Below, in pieces: positions 51,963 to 63,028 of a DNA stretch of 64,000 bases (its first letter is position 1; every line of letters starts with the position of its first letter). This DNA comes from Macrobrachium rosenbergii. Taxonomy: Eukaryota; Arthropoda; Malacostraca; Decapoda; Palaemonidae. Position numbers and translations under genes: made by a program. Under the pieces are notes generated by a model. It worked only from the letters and a program-made list of their open reading frames with translations, ran no database searches and was not told where the DNA came from. The stretch covers positions 53,219,298 to 53,283,297 of the forward strand of contig NC_089755.1 of the NCBI RefSeq assembly GCF_040412425.1. The letters run 5' to 3'.

Positions 51963-54133
51963 GTGAGTGTGCCATCGTAAACTTTTCGTGCTGTTAAGTG
52001 GAGGTGTTTTCATTGTGAAGTGCCATGCTCTGAAGGATATTTGAATAGTGTTAATGGTGTACAATTAGAAACGTTGCCCTTTGTCTTGAAGGGCCCCTAC
52101 TATCGCACAGCTGATGCATGTTGACCGTTGCCAAGGGACCCTACATAGCCTATGAACGGGAGTGAGGCGACAAAAAAAAGTACACTCCAGTTTTCCTGTA
52201 GATGGTATCACACTCATTTTGTCTTGTGCAGCACTGTCGTTGTTCTGTGTCGGTGTGGGTGTCTGTAAACCAGAATCAGGGGTGAAGCAGGGTCGGTTTA
52301 AAGCCGACAACGTGTAGCCTATGCAGGAATCGCCTGCTGCGGCAGGGGGGTGGATCATATCGATTGGTACGTCCTGTTTTACCCTATCCCCGGGATCTCC
52401 TCTCTCTCTCTTTCTCCCGGCGAAACTAAGGTGTGGTCTTGAAGAAAGTTTACTAATATTGGTGATTTTGACAATGAAGATGCTGAGTTAGGTGCGTCTG
52501 GCCTTTAATCAAGAAATGCAAAGACGTAGAAATTGCACGCGAGATTCCTAGTCCTAGAAGTCGGAGCATACAGTTTCTGACAGGACGTGCCCTGTAGAGC
52601 GGTCTTGGCCACGAAACTATGTATTTAGCTTACTACCTCCTTTTTTTCTGTAGTCATCGAAAGGTTGCAGCACATGACCGTGCAACAGCCCCCAAACTGG
52701 CAATGACTAGCAGAAGAGGCAAGCTTCGTGAGCTTGTAAAAGTGAACGTCAAATTTCACTGCAGAGTGAGAATGACAAGTGTTGAGGCGGGTTGCACCCC
52801 ATTGACTCATGCATTGTCAACGCCTGTTTATTATTATTATTATTACATGGGTTACGGGGAATATTGAAAATGGCACCCACTTTAATCCCCCTGTCTCTCG
52901 CTATTTTGATTATTCCTTATTTGGACATAGAGTTTTTCAACGTATAGCCGTATTATAGCTGTTAGTTTGTCCACATAAAGATATATGGTGATAATCAGTG
53001 ACCTTTTGCCGGAGTGGCTGCATGTAATGTGATTGTTTTGTAACATGTACAGCTTCCTGTTGTTACGGGTTTCTTCAAAAGTGCAAACTAGTACAGTCAA
53101 TTCCAGTTCTGTAACTGAACACCCAACTGCCTGCTGTATGCCATTATCCAAATTGATATTACATTATCTGGACACCTGTTTTTCGTATACTTAACTTTCG
53201 TTTTTCAAAAAGAAAACAGGTGAATCCAAGGTATTGATATGGTGACCATGTGTCAAACACCTGTGTGACCTTAAATTTGGCCATGCCCCATTTTTAAGTA
53301 AGGTCAACAATTACCCTTCATGTGATCTTGCCACATTACGTAACAAGAAAGGGCTTGTTTGCGTGTTTGGTAATTGCAGGGCAGAATTCCTTTTAAAATG
53401 GTACTTTAACCATATTTTCAGGTGTGTAGAGATCGCACGTGTTTGTAATTTTGTTCTCAGGTTAACAAAGCGTTAAAAATGTTACCTGTAGCTTTTAATC
53501 TTACAAATTTTGGTAGGATTATACTCGTCGACAAGTATTGCGAGTTTAGAGTTTTGGGAGAAAGAGAGAGAGAGAGAGGGAGGGGGGGGAGGGGTTGTGA
53601 TACCAATTGAAATAAGATCCTGTGTGTGGCTACTAAGTCATTGGCGAAGAAACCTCACTGGAAATAAGGATATTCCAGATTAGTGTTTAGTTTAGTCGAC
53701 ATGGTTGTATTACATGCAGGCTGTTGATAGTAATAAAGAGAACTTATATAAGTTGCTATTACTCGTTATATCTCGCTTAGTTATTTAAAAGAGTTTATGT
53801 TACGTTGCTCTTCACATTGATTGATTACAAGTCTGTGGTAGATTTTGTATTTTGTATTGCTGTCATTTATGGTGTGTGTGTATGTTTATATATATTATTT
53901 ATATAAACAAACTTCATAATTGTTTATTGAATCCTGTTATATATTTGCTATGAGAAATTAAAAACTAATTTGGCAGCAACATTGTTAGTTTCCTGCCCCC
54001 AACACAATTGGCACCCTTTGTCACATTTTGTTGCGTATGCCTGCGACGTACTTTAACCAATAGCATTTGAAGACAAAACCATACTTTGGTGTTTATAATT
54101 TTCATTGTCTGATTTCTTTATGAACACTTACAG
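51963..54133 (+). other. Sequence upstream of the lipin coding exon (putative 5' intron)
   Basis: Unique sequence with a few short GA/TC runs and no credible coding exon. It ends in a good acceptor (ctttatgaacacttacag, cut after 54133), which argues that the coding exon is not the transcript's first exon. Confidence 0.45.
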
Positions 54134-54189
54134 GTAGTTATCGGGGAGCGTAGATCCCCTCGCTTGTTATACCGTAGGCTTAGAGGAGC
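54134..54189 (+). other. Lipin 5' UTR portion of the first coding exon
   Basis: It lies between the acceptor ag at 54132-54133 and the start codon. An in-frame TAG at 54181-54183 shows that the protein cannot start upstream in this frame. The start codon context is aggagcATGa, with A at -3, favourable for eukaryotic initiation. Confidence 0.7.
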
Positions 54190-54262
54190 ATGAACTATAT
54201 AGGCAAGTTCATCTCAAACTTCAAGGATTTCTACAATGAGATCAACGCAGCCACTTTAACAG
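54190..54262 (+). CDS. Lpin: Lipin (phosphatidate phosphatase), first coding exon
   Basis: Encodes residues 1-24 plus the first base of codon 25, beginning MNYIGKFISNFKDFYNEINA. Lipins start with a short amphipathic helix that helps dock on membranes, followed by the N-LIP domain. The N-F-x-D-F-Y-N-x-I-N-A-A-T-L-T-G pattern is characteristic of arthropod lipins. The family dephosphorylates phosphatidate to diacylglycerol (Mg2+ dependent) on the ER membrane for triglyceride and phospholipid synthesis. Members can also enter the nucleus and act as transcriptional coregulators. The start is fixed by an upstream in-frame stop, a favourable ATG context and agreement with the family N-terminus. The exon ends at a consensus donor, acag|gtgag, in phase 1. 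The catalytic C-LIP domain (DxDxT motif) is not in this window, so activity cannot be judged. Confidence 0.95.
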
Positions 54263-54596
54263 GTGAGAACACTTCTGGTTTTCTTTGTTCGTAATTCTTC
54301 TTAAAAGTTACTCGTGCTTGTGTCTATGAACGAGAGAGCGAGAGGTCATTGTGTGCATGAGGTTGCGAGTGCATTTGATACTAGTTACAGAGAGTTTAAT
54401 GTACACAAGAGGGGGAAGTGGATTTGCAGTGCTTAAATGTTAAATCGGTTATGGTACCCAGTACGACTGAATTTCTAGGGCTTCATTGTGTGGTTTATTG
54501 TTTGGGGCCTCTGACGACTACTCCCCCGGCCCTTCCAGATCAAAAACATTTTGTTTTGCATCAGTGAATCACCTACGCTAAAGACTGAATAAAGTG

Positions 54597-54598
<2 letters not shown>

Positions 54599-54653
<55 letters not shown>

Positions 54654-54777
54654 CTGCACGTATTGACTTGTCTGCATATGTTTGATGCATTTGGAAGTGC
54701 TCAGACGTATAAGTAATGGAAAACCTTAAAATGAATCCATATAGGTGGTTCGTTTACTACTCCATAACTCTTGTAAA

Positions 54778-54850
<73 letters not shown>
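54599..54850. repeat. (ATT)n and (TC)n microsatellites in lipin intron
   Basis: ATT at 54599-54650 and a 70-bp TC tract at 54780-54850. Confidence 0.98.
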
Positions 54851-54853
<3 letters not shown>

Positions 54854-55046
54854 GTCACAATGGCTTGGGCTTTTCATTCAGGACTCACGCCTAGGCGCTC
54901 ATGTATTGGAATCGCCCTGTCTGTGGAATATTGACCAGCGATTATTGTTGTCTCTTTGTTTTCAGTTTTATCCGAGTGGGGGGCGGTTGTGTGCGTGCAG
55001 GGCGATGGTAGAGGATCGAAAAGAAAGTTTCATGCACTGTAAATAC

Positions 55047-55332
55047 GTTACAGGCAGATAGCGAAAACAGCCATTTCTCGAACTGCCTGAAATTTTAGGC
55101 AGATAGCGAAATGGACTAAGGGACATTTGATCGCCTCGGGGGCTAGTCCTAAACGCGGCGAAACAGTGACACACTGTTTCGCCGCGTTTAGTACTAGCCT
55201 CCTGGGGGGTCAAATGTATTACGCCGTGTTTAGTACTAGCCCCTGGGATCAAATGTCCATAAGTGCATTTCGCTATCTGCCTGAAATTTCAGGCAGTTCA
55301 TGAAATGCCTGGTTTCGTTATCTGCCTGTAAC
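55047..55332. repeat. Long inverted repeat (hairpin) in lipin intron
   Basis: The left arm 55047-55168 (gttacaggcagatagcga ... gcggcgaaacagtg) pairs with the right arm 55172-55332 (cactgtttcgccgc ... tcgttatctgcctgtaac) around a 3-base loop. The right arm is about 40 bp longer because it carries a second copy of a cgtttagtactagcc...caaatgt segment. Each arm also holds its own small palindrome (ctgcctgaaattttaggcag, about 55101-55120, and its partner at about 55281-55300). The form is that of a foldback or MITE-like element. No coding capacity and no clear target-site duplication. Confidence 0.9.
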
Positions 55333-55628
55333 ACATAGGCTATACTGTATAGGGTATATAACCCGTGTGAAGGGTCAGTAATGAGAAAAATAAACCTACA
55401 TTATTTTGCCAGTGTTACTGGTCCGGCTTTAGTTACCATCGTTTACCTGTCCGAAGCTTAGGATTAAGAGTAGTTCTCCATATATGAATATTTTTTTCAG
55501 AATTTGATGTCTGTACACATGTGTTATTATGCAGTCAGTGGAGTACACTTAGGAATGTTTGGAAAGAAGACATTTTGCGCGTAGAGTATATATTTGCATA
55601 TTCATTATGAGAGTGCGTACAGGTGTTT

Positions 55629-55664
<36 letters not shown>
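55629..55664. repeat. (GA)n microsatellite
   Basis: About 36 bp of GA repeats in the lipin intron. Confidence 0.95.
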
Positions 55665-55667
<3 letters not shown>

Positions 55668-56231
55668 TCAGTAGATTGCCGCGCTTTTTTCTGTGTGGTG
55701 TTTTGATACGCAGAATATCGGAGAGTTTAAAATCAGATAATTGGATAAACTTCATCTTGTAAGTCCGTCAAAGTATAGAATACTGTATACTGTGCAATAA
55801 TAAGATAAGAAATTAATTACATCATTCAAGATAAGTAAACTTCTTTGAGGTGATCGATTAGATATTTTTTTTATCAGTGCATTTCATCAGGATTTTTTTG
55901 TCATTAAGATACAACGATAGTACTGTATAACTCCGAAGACGATCCCTTGAATTTAAAGATTAAGTAGTTTTGCCATTATTTAATATAAGAATAGTATTCC
56001 ATTTTAACTATTGTAATCTGAATAACAAAAAGACCAGATTTTTGTGCAGTTCATCGCCTCCACACCTATCTATCCATTTTTGCATTTGTGACTATTAACT
56101 CTTGTGTGTTTTATCTCCTTTATTATCTGCAGTTGTATTATCTGTTAAAAATATTTTTTATCATAGTATGCATTCATTCGTTATCATTACCCATTATATT
56201 AATTCTGGTCTCTGTATTCTTTTGTACATAG

Positions 56232-56338
56232 GTGCCATAGACGTTGTAGTTGTAAGACAGGAAGATGGCACCTTCCTCAGTTCTCCCTTCCACGTCCGTT
56301 TCGGGAAGATGGGCGTCCTGCGCAGCAGGGAGAAGGTG
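56232..56338 (+). CDS. Lpin: Lipin, second coding exon (N-LIP domain)
   Basis: Preceded by acceptor gtacatag and followed by donor gtg|gtaagt; 107 bp, entering in phase 1 and leaving in phase 0. It completes the split Gly codon and encodes residues 25-60, including [19 protein letters not shown], the most conserved block of the N-LIP domain, shared almost unchanged by animal lipins. The next family residues (VDIEING) should start the following exon. I did not find that exon in the remaining 7.6 kb. Substitutions relative to relatives are conservative and there is no frameshift or stop, so the gene looks intact as far as visible. Confidence 0.96.
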
Positions 56339-58540
56339 GTAAGTAAACCAGTAATTAGTATACCATATAAAATATTAGGAATAATTTCTTTTTCGGCTGA
56401 TTTGATCACAGGTTGGCTGTGACAGCAGTCATCCATCTAGGTTTTGACCACTTCAGGCTGGTGAATACTTGAACAGTTACTGTACTTGGATAATACCTGA
56501 ATAACATCTTGAAAAATGCCAGTTCTGATGCTTAGGTAGTTTTCATTGGCGTGATTTGAGAGTGGGCCATTTAAGCTGATCTGGATTCGTGGTAGATGAG
56601 GTTAGGACGCCGCTTCTTGTGGTGAGGTCTTCACGACACAAAGTAAATTTGAGGAAAATTTTTGTATGTTTTTGTGGTCCATTGTTATAAGGCTTCTTTC
56701 TGGTCTCGATTACTTTGTTTCAAGGAACTCTACTCGTACTCAGAAACCCAGAACTCGTGGAAAATTACTCGAGTCCGCAGTGTTATATATCATCTCCATT
56801 GTTAAGGTCGTACTTCACTCAGTCCAAAGTCGACGTTGTCTTTTTAAGTCATGCCCCAATGTCAGGCTAAACGTGCTCTGTGGAGGGCCCTGTGGCCAGT
56901 CGCTGTCGGAAAGCAATTACTGTACTGTATTCAGAAGCGTTTACACTCGATTTTAAAAAATCAGTAGTTTGCTCGCCTTGCAAATTACGCATAGTTTTGC
57001 AGGGATTTTTTTTTTATTTTCTTTTTAATTTGGGGCAAAGATTTACTGCCCCCAAGCCTGTAAGATTAGTCATTCCCCATTAGTAATTTGATGGTGTTTT
57101 GTCTGAGCAAATAGATTTTTATGAATTTTTAAGAATAGCTTCAGGGGTTTTACTCGCGTTGGCCTAAGTCTTATGACTCGTATCGCCCAGTGTTTCAAGG
57201 TTCAAAGTGCCCTCTCCATCTTGTATTTCTTAGAAAGCAATTCTTGTTTGGGGCTTGGAAGGTTTTTTTTTTTTTTTATTCTTTCAGCTGTCGCTCGAGA
57301 GTTTTGAGATTTGTAATATAACGGAAGGTTTCAAGAAAATGTCAAGGTTTCAAGTTTGTCATGATTTGAGTTGTTGCAATACCTATTAAGGAACCTTTTT
57401 AAAAATTTCAGTTGTACGAGACGTTTGTAATATCGTAAATTTCCTGTCTTGTCTGGTGGCTATGCAGATCTTTGGATATTTAAGTATTTGTAATTTCTTT
57501 AAAATTTCTTTGAGAAGGTGAAAGTGTTTATCACTGGAGAAAGTAAGAATAGTGTACGCCAGTAACAGAATATTAGGGTTCGATATCGAATATGCATGTT
57601 CTTACTATATTACACAGTACAGGACGAACGATTGCAGATATATACTGTTCGTTGGGTTTCATTTCTTTGTGAGTGAGGAATAAATGATACCTCAAAGGAG
57701 TCTTGATTCACATACCAAACTGTTTTAACTTCCAGATCGTTTTCTTACGATACGAATTTTTATGAAATTTCACTTCACGATTTGGAATGTGGTCCGTAAT
57801 ACCGCATTACTTTAGAAAAGGAGGGACACGGTGGGAATTCTGTATATGGGTTGCAAGCACCGTGCGCTTTTCCAAGATGCTTTCAACCCACCAAAGTCGA
57901 CTAACCACCTGGTGTAGTACTTGATTCCCTGCTGATAGTTACTGTTGAGTTTTCAGGTCTTGGATCTCAAGAACGTTTTCGGTTTCTGCCTTCTCCTGTG
58001 ATGTGAACCCCACAGGTGTTCAGTTTGGGAAGGAGCCCATTCAGGCATCGGGTTACTTCCTATTACAGGTTCTAATGTGTTGTTTGGGGAACAGGGCGTG
58101 GGACTGCGGAGGAAGAGGGCTACCTGAATGGGTATTGTTCCTGGGAGCGGAGAGAACCTTGTGGTTGTTTTTTCGTACCGGGGATCACGTGTTGAAATAG
58201 GAGGATTTCGTTCTCTGGTTTGACCCATTTTGTCTGTATTTAACTTGATTGGTTCTTCTTCATTTATTTTAGTGTTGCTTTTATTAATATTCCTCGCTTT
58301 TTCGTGCTTATCTTTTGAAGGACGTGGATATTGGAAATGTATTAATATGTGTACGTTTGGAAGGGGTTTCGTTGACTTGAAATTACTTATTGTGACGGTT
58401 ATGGGAATTGGTCCCAGTGTATTAAGAGTTGGTTCCACTGTTTTTCTTTTGAAGTACGTGTGTGGTTTAACATTGCCCATGTGTAAGTAGCTAATAAAGA
58501 GGTCGCTATTATAAATGCATTTATATGTGTGTCTATTTTT

Positions 58541-58716
58541 GGTGATAGAAATTCATTTCTCGCTATAATGTGGTTCGGATTCCACAATAAGCTGTATGTC
58601 CCGTTGCTAAGTAACCAGTTGGTTCTTAGCCACGTAAAATAAGTCTAATCCTTCGAGCCAGCCCTAGGAGAGCTGTTAATCAGCTCAGTGGTCTGGTAAA
58701 ACTAAGGTATACTTAT
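58541..58716 (+). mobile_element. SINE-like repeat of decapod type
   Basis: Contains gtggttcggattccacaata, a gtcccgttgctaagtaacca segment, cttagccacgtaaaat, ccttcgagccagccctagga, and near its end tcagctcagtggtctggt, which resembles a tRNA A box. It is followed by a gata repeat. I recognise the block order from dispersed repeats of crustacean genomes, but cannot name the family. Confidence 0.6.
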
Positions 58717-60498
58717 GTATTGATAGATAGATCCAGTGGTTGCTCCACCCATGGATCCCGTGCAGTTAAATATTGTTCTCATCTGTTTTTATATTATCTC
58801 CGCCGTCCCGGACTTGAATCGTGACATCATCGTGATTCCAACCTGTTTTTGTGTTCATTTACCGTTTCAAGTTTCTACTCTCGAGACACGGTAGTTGCTA
58901 GGCGGATTGGGGGCTCTCGCTTTCCCCTCCAATCTGTCATGCTAGCTCTTAAGTACTAGAATTCCAAACTTTACCTCCAGTCTCATTCGTCAGAGATCAT
59001 TTCATTATCGTTCTTTTACCGTTGCAATTATACTCATTGTCAGACGATGAATTATCTCGATTGTATATGATGCACGATTGTATTAGTCTATATCATGTTA
59101 TCAACGTCCAGGCCACACGGGTTTTATCGTGTAAATGACTGCCGATTGGGAGTCACAAGGAGCTCGTTCTGTGACGTTGAGAGTCGCTCATACGAGTTGG
59201 ATGAGTTCGGGTCCTGTTGGAGTGACTCAGTGTAGGATAGCAGATGATTCTTGTTGGGGGAGCACGTGTTGACCAGATGGCTTTTTAGACCGAGGGTTGT
59301 GAATTTTGGTTGATGGGGGTTCCATATTGCTCAAGTTTCTTATAGAATAAATAAAATTTATACAAAAGGGTATATTAATGACTGTTTTTTGAGTAGCCAG
59401 TAACTAAAGCAAAATGTGTAAATTGACAGTTTATACTTATGTAAAGAAATGCGCATGTATACTCTAACCATATTGTAAGTAATGTAATTGCAAATAATGT
59501 AAGTTTAATCCTTTCGATAAGAAGTAAAAAAAAAGTATTTTATGTTTGGGTGGTTGATATGCAATGCGTATGGAACGATTCATTGTCTTATTAGGCATAC
59601 GGGCTTGGTATAGGCTTTTCAAGTACGTTTACGGTCAAAACTCCAACGAACTTGTCTAGGCTTATTTGCAGGCTGTGCGGACAAGGAAGGAATAGGAATA
59701 GGCCTATAAAGAGAGGTGACGAAAGTCGTCGATACTCTGTAGGCTTAAGGTTGATAGTGACAGCAATAGTCACGTGACACGCGAATTCAGGATTTACCAG
59801 ATTGCCCGTGGATACAAGTTTTGTGACCGTGGATACAAGTTTTGTTCCATCACGGCTGGTTCATTGTTGGGAAGCCATGTCTGGGGTTTCTCACCCATTG
59901 AGGTGGTTGCTTGTATGGGAAGTCTGATTTGAGCATTATTATTATTATTATTATTATTGGCTTTGGTTGTTCGAGTACTTGCTCATCTCTCAAAAGCATT
60001 GCAGGGATTAGGCCAAGTAGCAAGGCCAGTATATTTCTGTTCATGTACCTTTACATAGAACGTAGTTAAAGTGGCTTGTAGCTTTGAAATCAGGTTCCTC
60101 TGAATGAAATAAGCTAGACTAAGTAACGAGAATACCATGGGAGTTACCTCTTCTTACGACCGCTGCTGTAATATGCCCATTTTTGGCACTGTTGCGAAGC
60201 ACGCCCGTCTTAGTCTTGACCTTACAAGACTCATAGGAATATCAATATGGATGCCAATAGTGTTGGTCATTCTTTTACCGTTTAGCCAAAAAAGTACATA
60301 TGTCAGAGTACGCTTCTTTGCGAGCTGGAGCAGTTCTTGTCGCTGTCATTCCCCGTCACTTGATATGTTTGAGAGAGAGAGAGAAAAGTTGTAGGTTCCG
60401 CTGTGACTTGCTCAAGTCTTGGTGTGCTTTCGTCATCAGCAGTACAGTATTTTTAGGTTGGCTGCTCGTGCCTCGTATGGCGAAAGTAGACGAAGATG

Positions 60499-60499
<1 letters not shown>

Positions 60500-60541
<42 letters not shown>
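60500..60541. repeat. (ATT)n microsatellite
   Basis: About 42 bp of ATT repeats in the lipin intron. A shorter one lies at 59935-59957. Confidence 0.97.
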
Positions 60542-60544
<3 letters not shown>

Positions 60545-60846
60545 TCATTTTTTATCGGAAACTTTCACTTTAAACAGTGTGAAAACGCAATTGCTACGTC
60601 TTAAACTACTTTTGGTTTCATGTAGTATTTTGAAATTTTTTTGTTTTATGTATGTCCAGATTGTGCGTAGCAGAATTTTTGCAAATATCTCATTTCTTTT
60701 TCTCATGATCAGTTACAGCCCTAGGGTAAAGTTACTTCCTCGCGGATATTGCTAACCAAACAGTAATTTGTGGGGCGATGAAGTTGAGACTTCCAAAACA
60801 AATTGTTCTCAGTTTATGCCAAGGCTTAAATTTAAGCACTGGATGA

Positions 60847-60850
<4 letters not shown>

Positions 60851-60897
<47 letters not shown>
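60851..60897. repeat. (TC)n microsatellite
   Basis: About 47 bp of CT repeats in the lipin intron. Confidence 0.97.
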
Positions 60898-61360
60898 GTG
60901 CTGAAAATTTACTATGTATGTCAAGAAATCATGGCCTTTTTATCTTTGCACCAACATTATCAGTTGTTGGATACTGCAGTTTCACTTATGGAAGCTGTTA
61001 TATATTAATAAATTTATTATACAAGTGTTTTTCGTTGGTTTTAATAGCTAGAATTAGCGCGACTTCCCGCGGTTATTAAAATGGTACAAGTGTTTACTCT
61101 GGGTTAGTCCTTTTTAAAATGCAAAGCAAAGAGATACATACTGCAAGCAATTACTGTCACATAACCCGGTAGATCCTTGAAGCGGCGGAGTAAGTGGTAA
61201 AATGCAAAAGCAAACAAGTAAATGAAAAAAGTCCGGGTAAAAGGACGGTGACCTACCAGATAGACTAGTGACATTTGATGTCCAGGCTAACTTGATAATC
61301 GACGCTTCATCCCTCTGTAAAATTCATTGCCAATTGGTACTAGTTGTACTCTTGTCTTTT

Positions 61361-61437
61361 GTTAAAGTTAAAGACCTCCTGGGACTCTGTAGGCTCATAG
61401 AGCAGGCGCTGATCTCCTGTTTCTTAGGCAGGCCGAC
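61361..61437 (+). repeat. Repeat family E, copy 2
   Basis: gttaaagttaaagacctcct, ctgtaggctcatag and gcaggcgctgatctcctg match 8352-8430. Downstream of about 61437 the two loci diverge. Confidence 0.7.
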
Positions 61438-62388
61438 AACCAGTTGTGGTGGGGGGGGGACAGGTCCCAATGCTTATGACGCGTGGCCAGTGTGTCGCTA
61501 GGCCTACTCTTTAACTCCCCAGCCCGAGGGCTAAAATTTTACTGACCACCCCGAACATAGGGTGTGGTGGTTAAGTCAGGATATATTGCCACTTTGACCC
61601 AAGTCTTGGTATAATGCCACTGTGACTCGAAGAAAGATGTAAATTGACCCGAAAGATATAAATTTGTGATGCCAAATAAAAACATCTTCAGAGGTTAAGT
61701 GGCAAGTCTAGACACCAGTTTGTTATTTCTGTTGGGGCAAATGTCACATTGTTCTAGAAAGCTTAGTGTCAAGTTTGTTCGTAGTGTCTATAAAAGGTGT
61801 CTCACTTTAAAGAAAGTTGGCTTGCTCTCTTAAAAAACAAAGAAAAAAGTGGACCTGAATGTATATTGCAGACAGAAGATCGAAATGTGTGGGCCGGGAC
61901 ATCGTCACGTTGTTTTACGAAGGGTATAACAAATGCTGTACCTAAGGTGGCCCTGATCCCTGGTCCTGTTCCCTCTTCCCTTCCTAGTACTCGCATGCCA
62001 AGAATTTTATCTACTCACGTGGTGTTGAGGTACCACCTCCTCCTCCTGAGAGAGAGAGATCCTCCCACCCCCACCCCCCGGCTCTATCAATCCTATTTGA
62101 ATGTTAAACATAAATTCATTAACATATATTTATTCAATAGGTCTTACGACATCCAAACACCTTTAGGTAAGGTTCGTTACGGACAAGATTTAAATACTTA
62201 TTTGTAAATAAATTGAGAAGTCTTTCATACATGCTGTTGAATTGGCAATTGCGTAGTATATCGCACTCGTTACGTAGATTTTCTTGGCTGGTCGCTCGTG
62301 TATCACGCAAAGAGTGAGTTGATGGTACTTTCCTCCCATGGGTTTGTGCTAGGGTGGAAGCCAAAGAGAAGGCTCTAGGACGTTTATA

Positions 62389-63028
62389 GAAATAAACCAT
62401 TCGTAATTTTCCATGAAACACCGACCCTCTACGGGCTAAAAGTGAGTGGCACTATATGAATAGAGGATGAGTCATTTTAGTTCTTACTAATGGGGAGCGC
62501 TTGCAAAGAATACAGGCTACTGGTAATTAACCATGAGGTGCTTCGAAGTGGCACACTGAAACCATTATTCGACATACTTGTAAATAACAATTCTAAAAAC
62601 CACACGTTAATTTTTGTCTGTGACTTGGAGATGGCCAAACGTCCAGGGCCACAGACAAGAATAAAATCAAGGTCTTTACGCGTATTTTGTAGTAGCAGAG
62701 TTTAAGAAAATACTCGTAGAGACCTTGATTTTACTCTTGTCTGTGGCCCTGGACGTTTGACCATCTCCAAGTCACAGACAAAAATTAACGTCTGTGGTCT
62801 TTAGAATTGTTATTTATAAGTATGTCGAATGATTGTTTCAGTTTGCCACTTCGAAGCACCTCATGGTTAATTACAGTAGCCTGTATTCTTTGCCAGCGAC
62901 TGGCACCCCAATATCTCATCTCCCCATTAGTAGGAACTAAAATGACTCATCCTCTATTCATATAGTGCCACCCACTTTTAGCCTGTAGAGGGTCGGTGTT
63001 TCATGGAAAATTACGAATGGTTTATTTC
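62389..63028. repeat. Giant near-perfect inverted repeat, about 300-bp arms
   Basis: The left arm 62389-62688 pairs with the right arm 62707-63028 across an 18-bp loop. By eye there are about 12 substitutions and four indels between the arms, the largest being about 22 bp extra in the right arm near 62905-62930. Outside indels the arms are about 96 percent identical. The outer ends are gaaataaaccattcg and cgaatggtttatttc. The flanks do not show an obvious target-site duplication. No protein is encoded. It could be a foldback or MITE-like element or a local inverted duplication, and as part of the lipin intron it would be transcribed. Confidence 0.95.

Larger units (their letters stand above)
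54263..56231 (+). other. Lipin intron between coding exons 1 and 2
   Basis: 1,969 bp, GT-AG, phase 1. It carries an (ATT)n tract (54599-54650), a (TC)n tract (54780-54850), the inverted repeat at 55047-55332 and a (GA)n tract (55629-55664). No extra exon is evident. Confidence 0.9.

Noticed and set aside
58318..58350. ag|gacgtggatattgga as a possible third lipin exon (V-D-I-like residues)
   Set aside because: The reading frame and the following residues do not fit the expected VDIEING continuation, and the acceptor lacks a good fit.
57953..58480. 175-codon minus-strand open frame inside lipin intron 2
   Set aside because: No recognised domain, composition like the surrounding intron, opposite strand to the gene, and no matching splice sites or promoter. 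Probably chance, though a protein search would settle it.
61797..62207. 136-codon plus-strand open frame in lipin intron 2
   Set aside because: No family signature and it does not continue the N-LIP domain. It is not flanked by suitable acceptor and donor sites.
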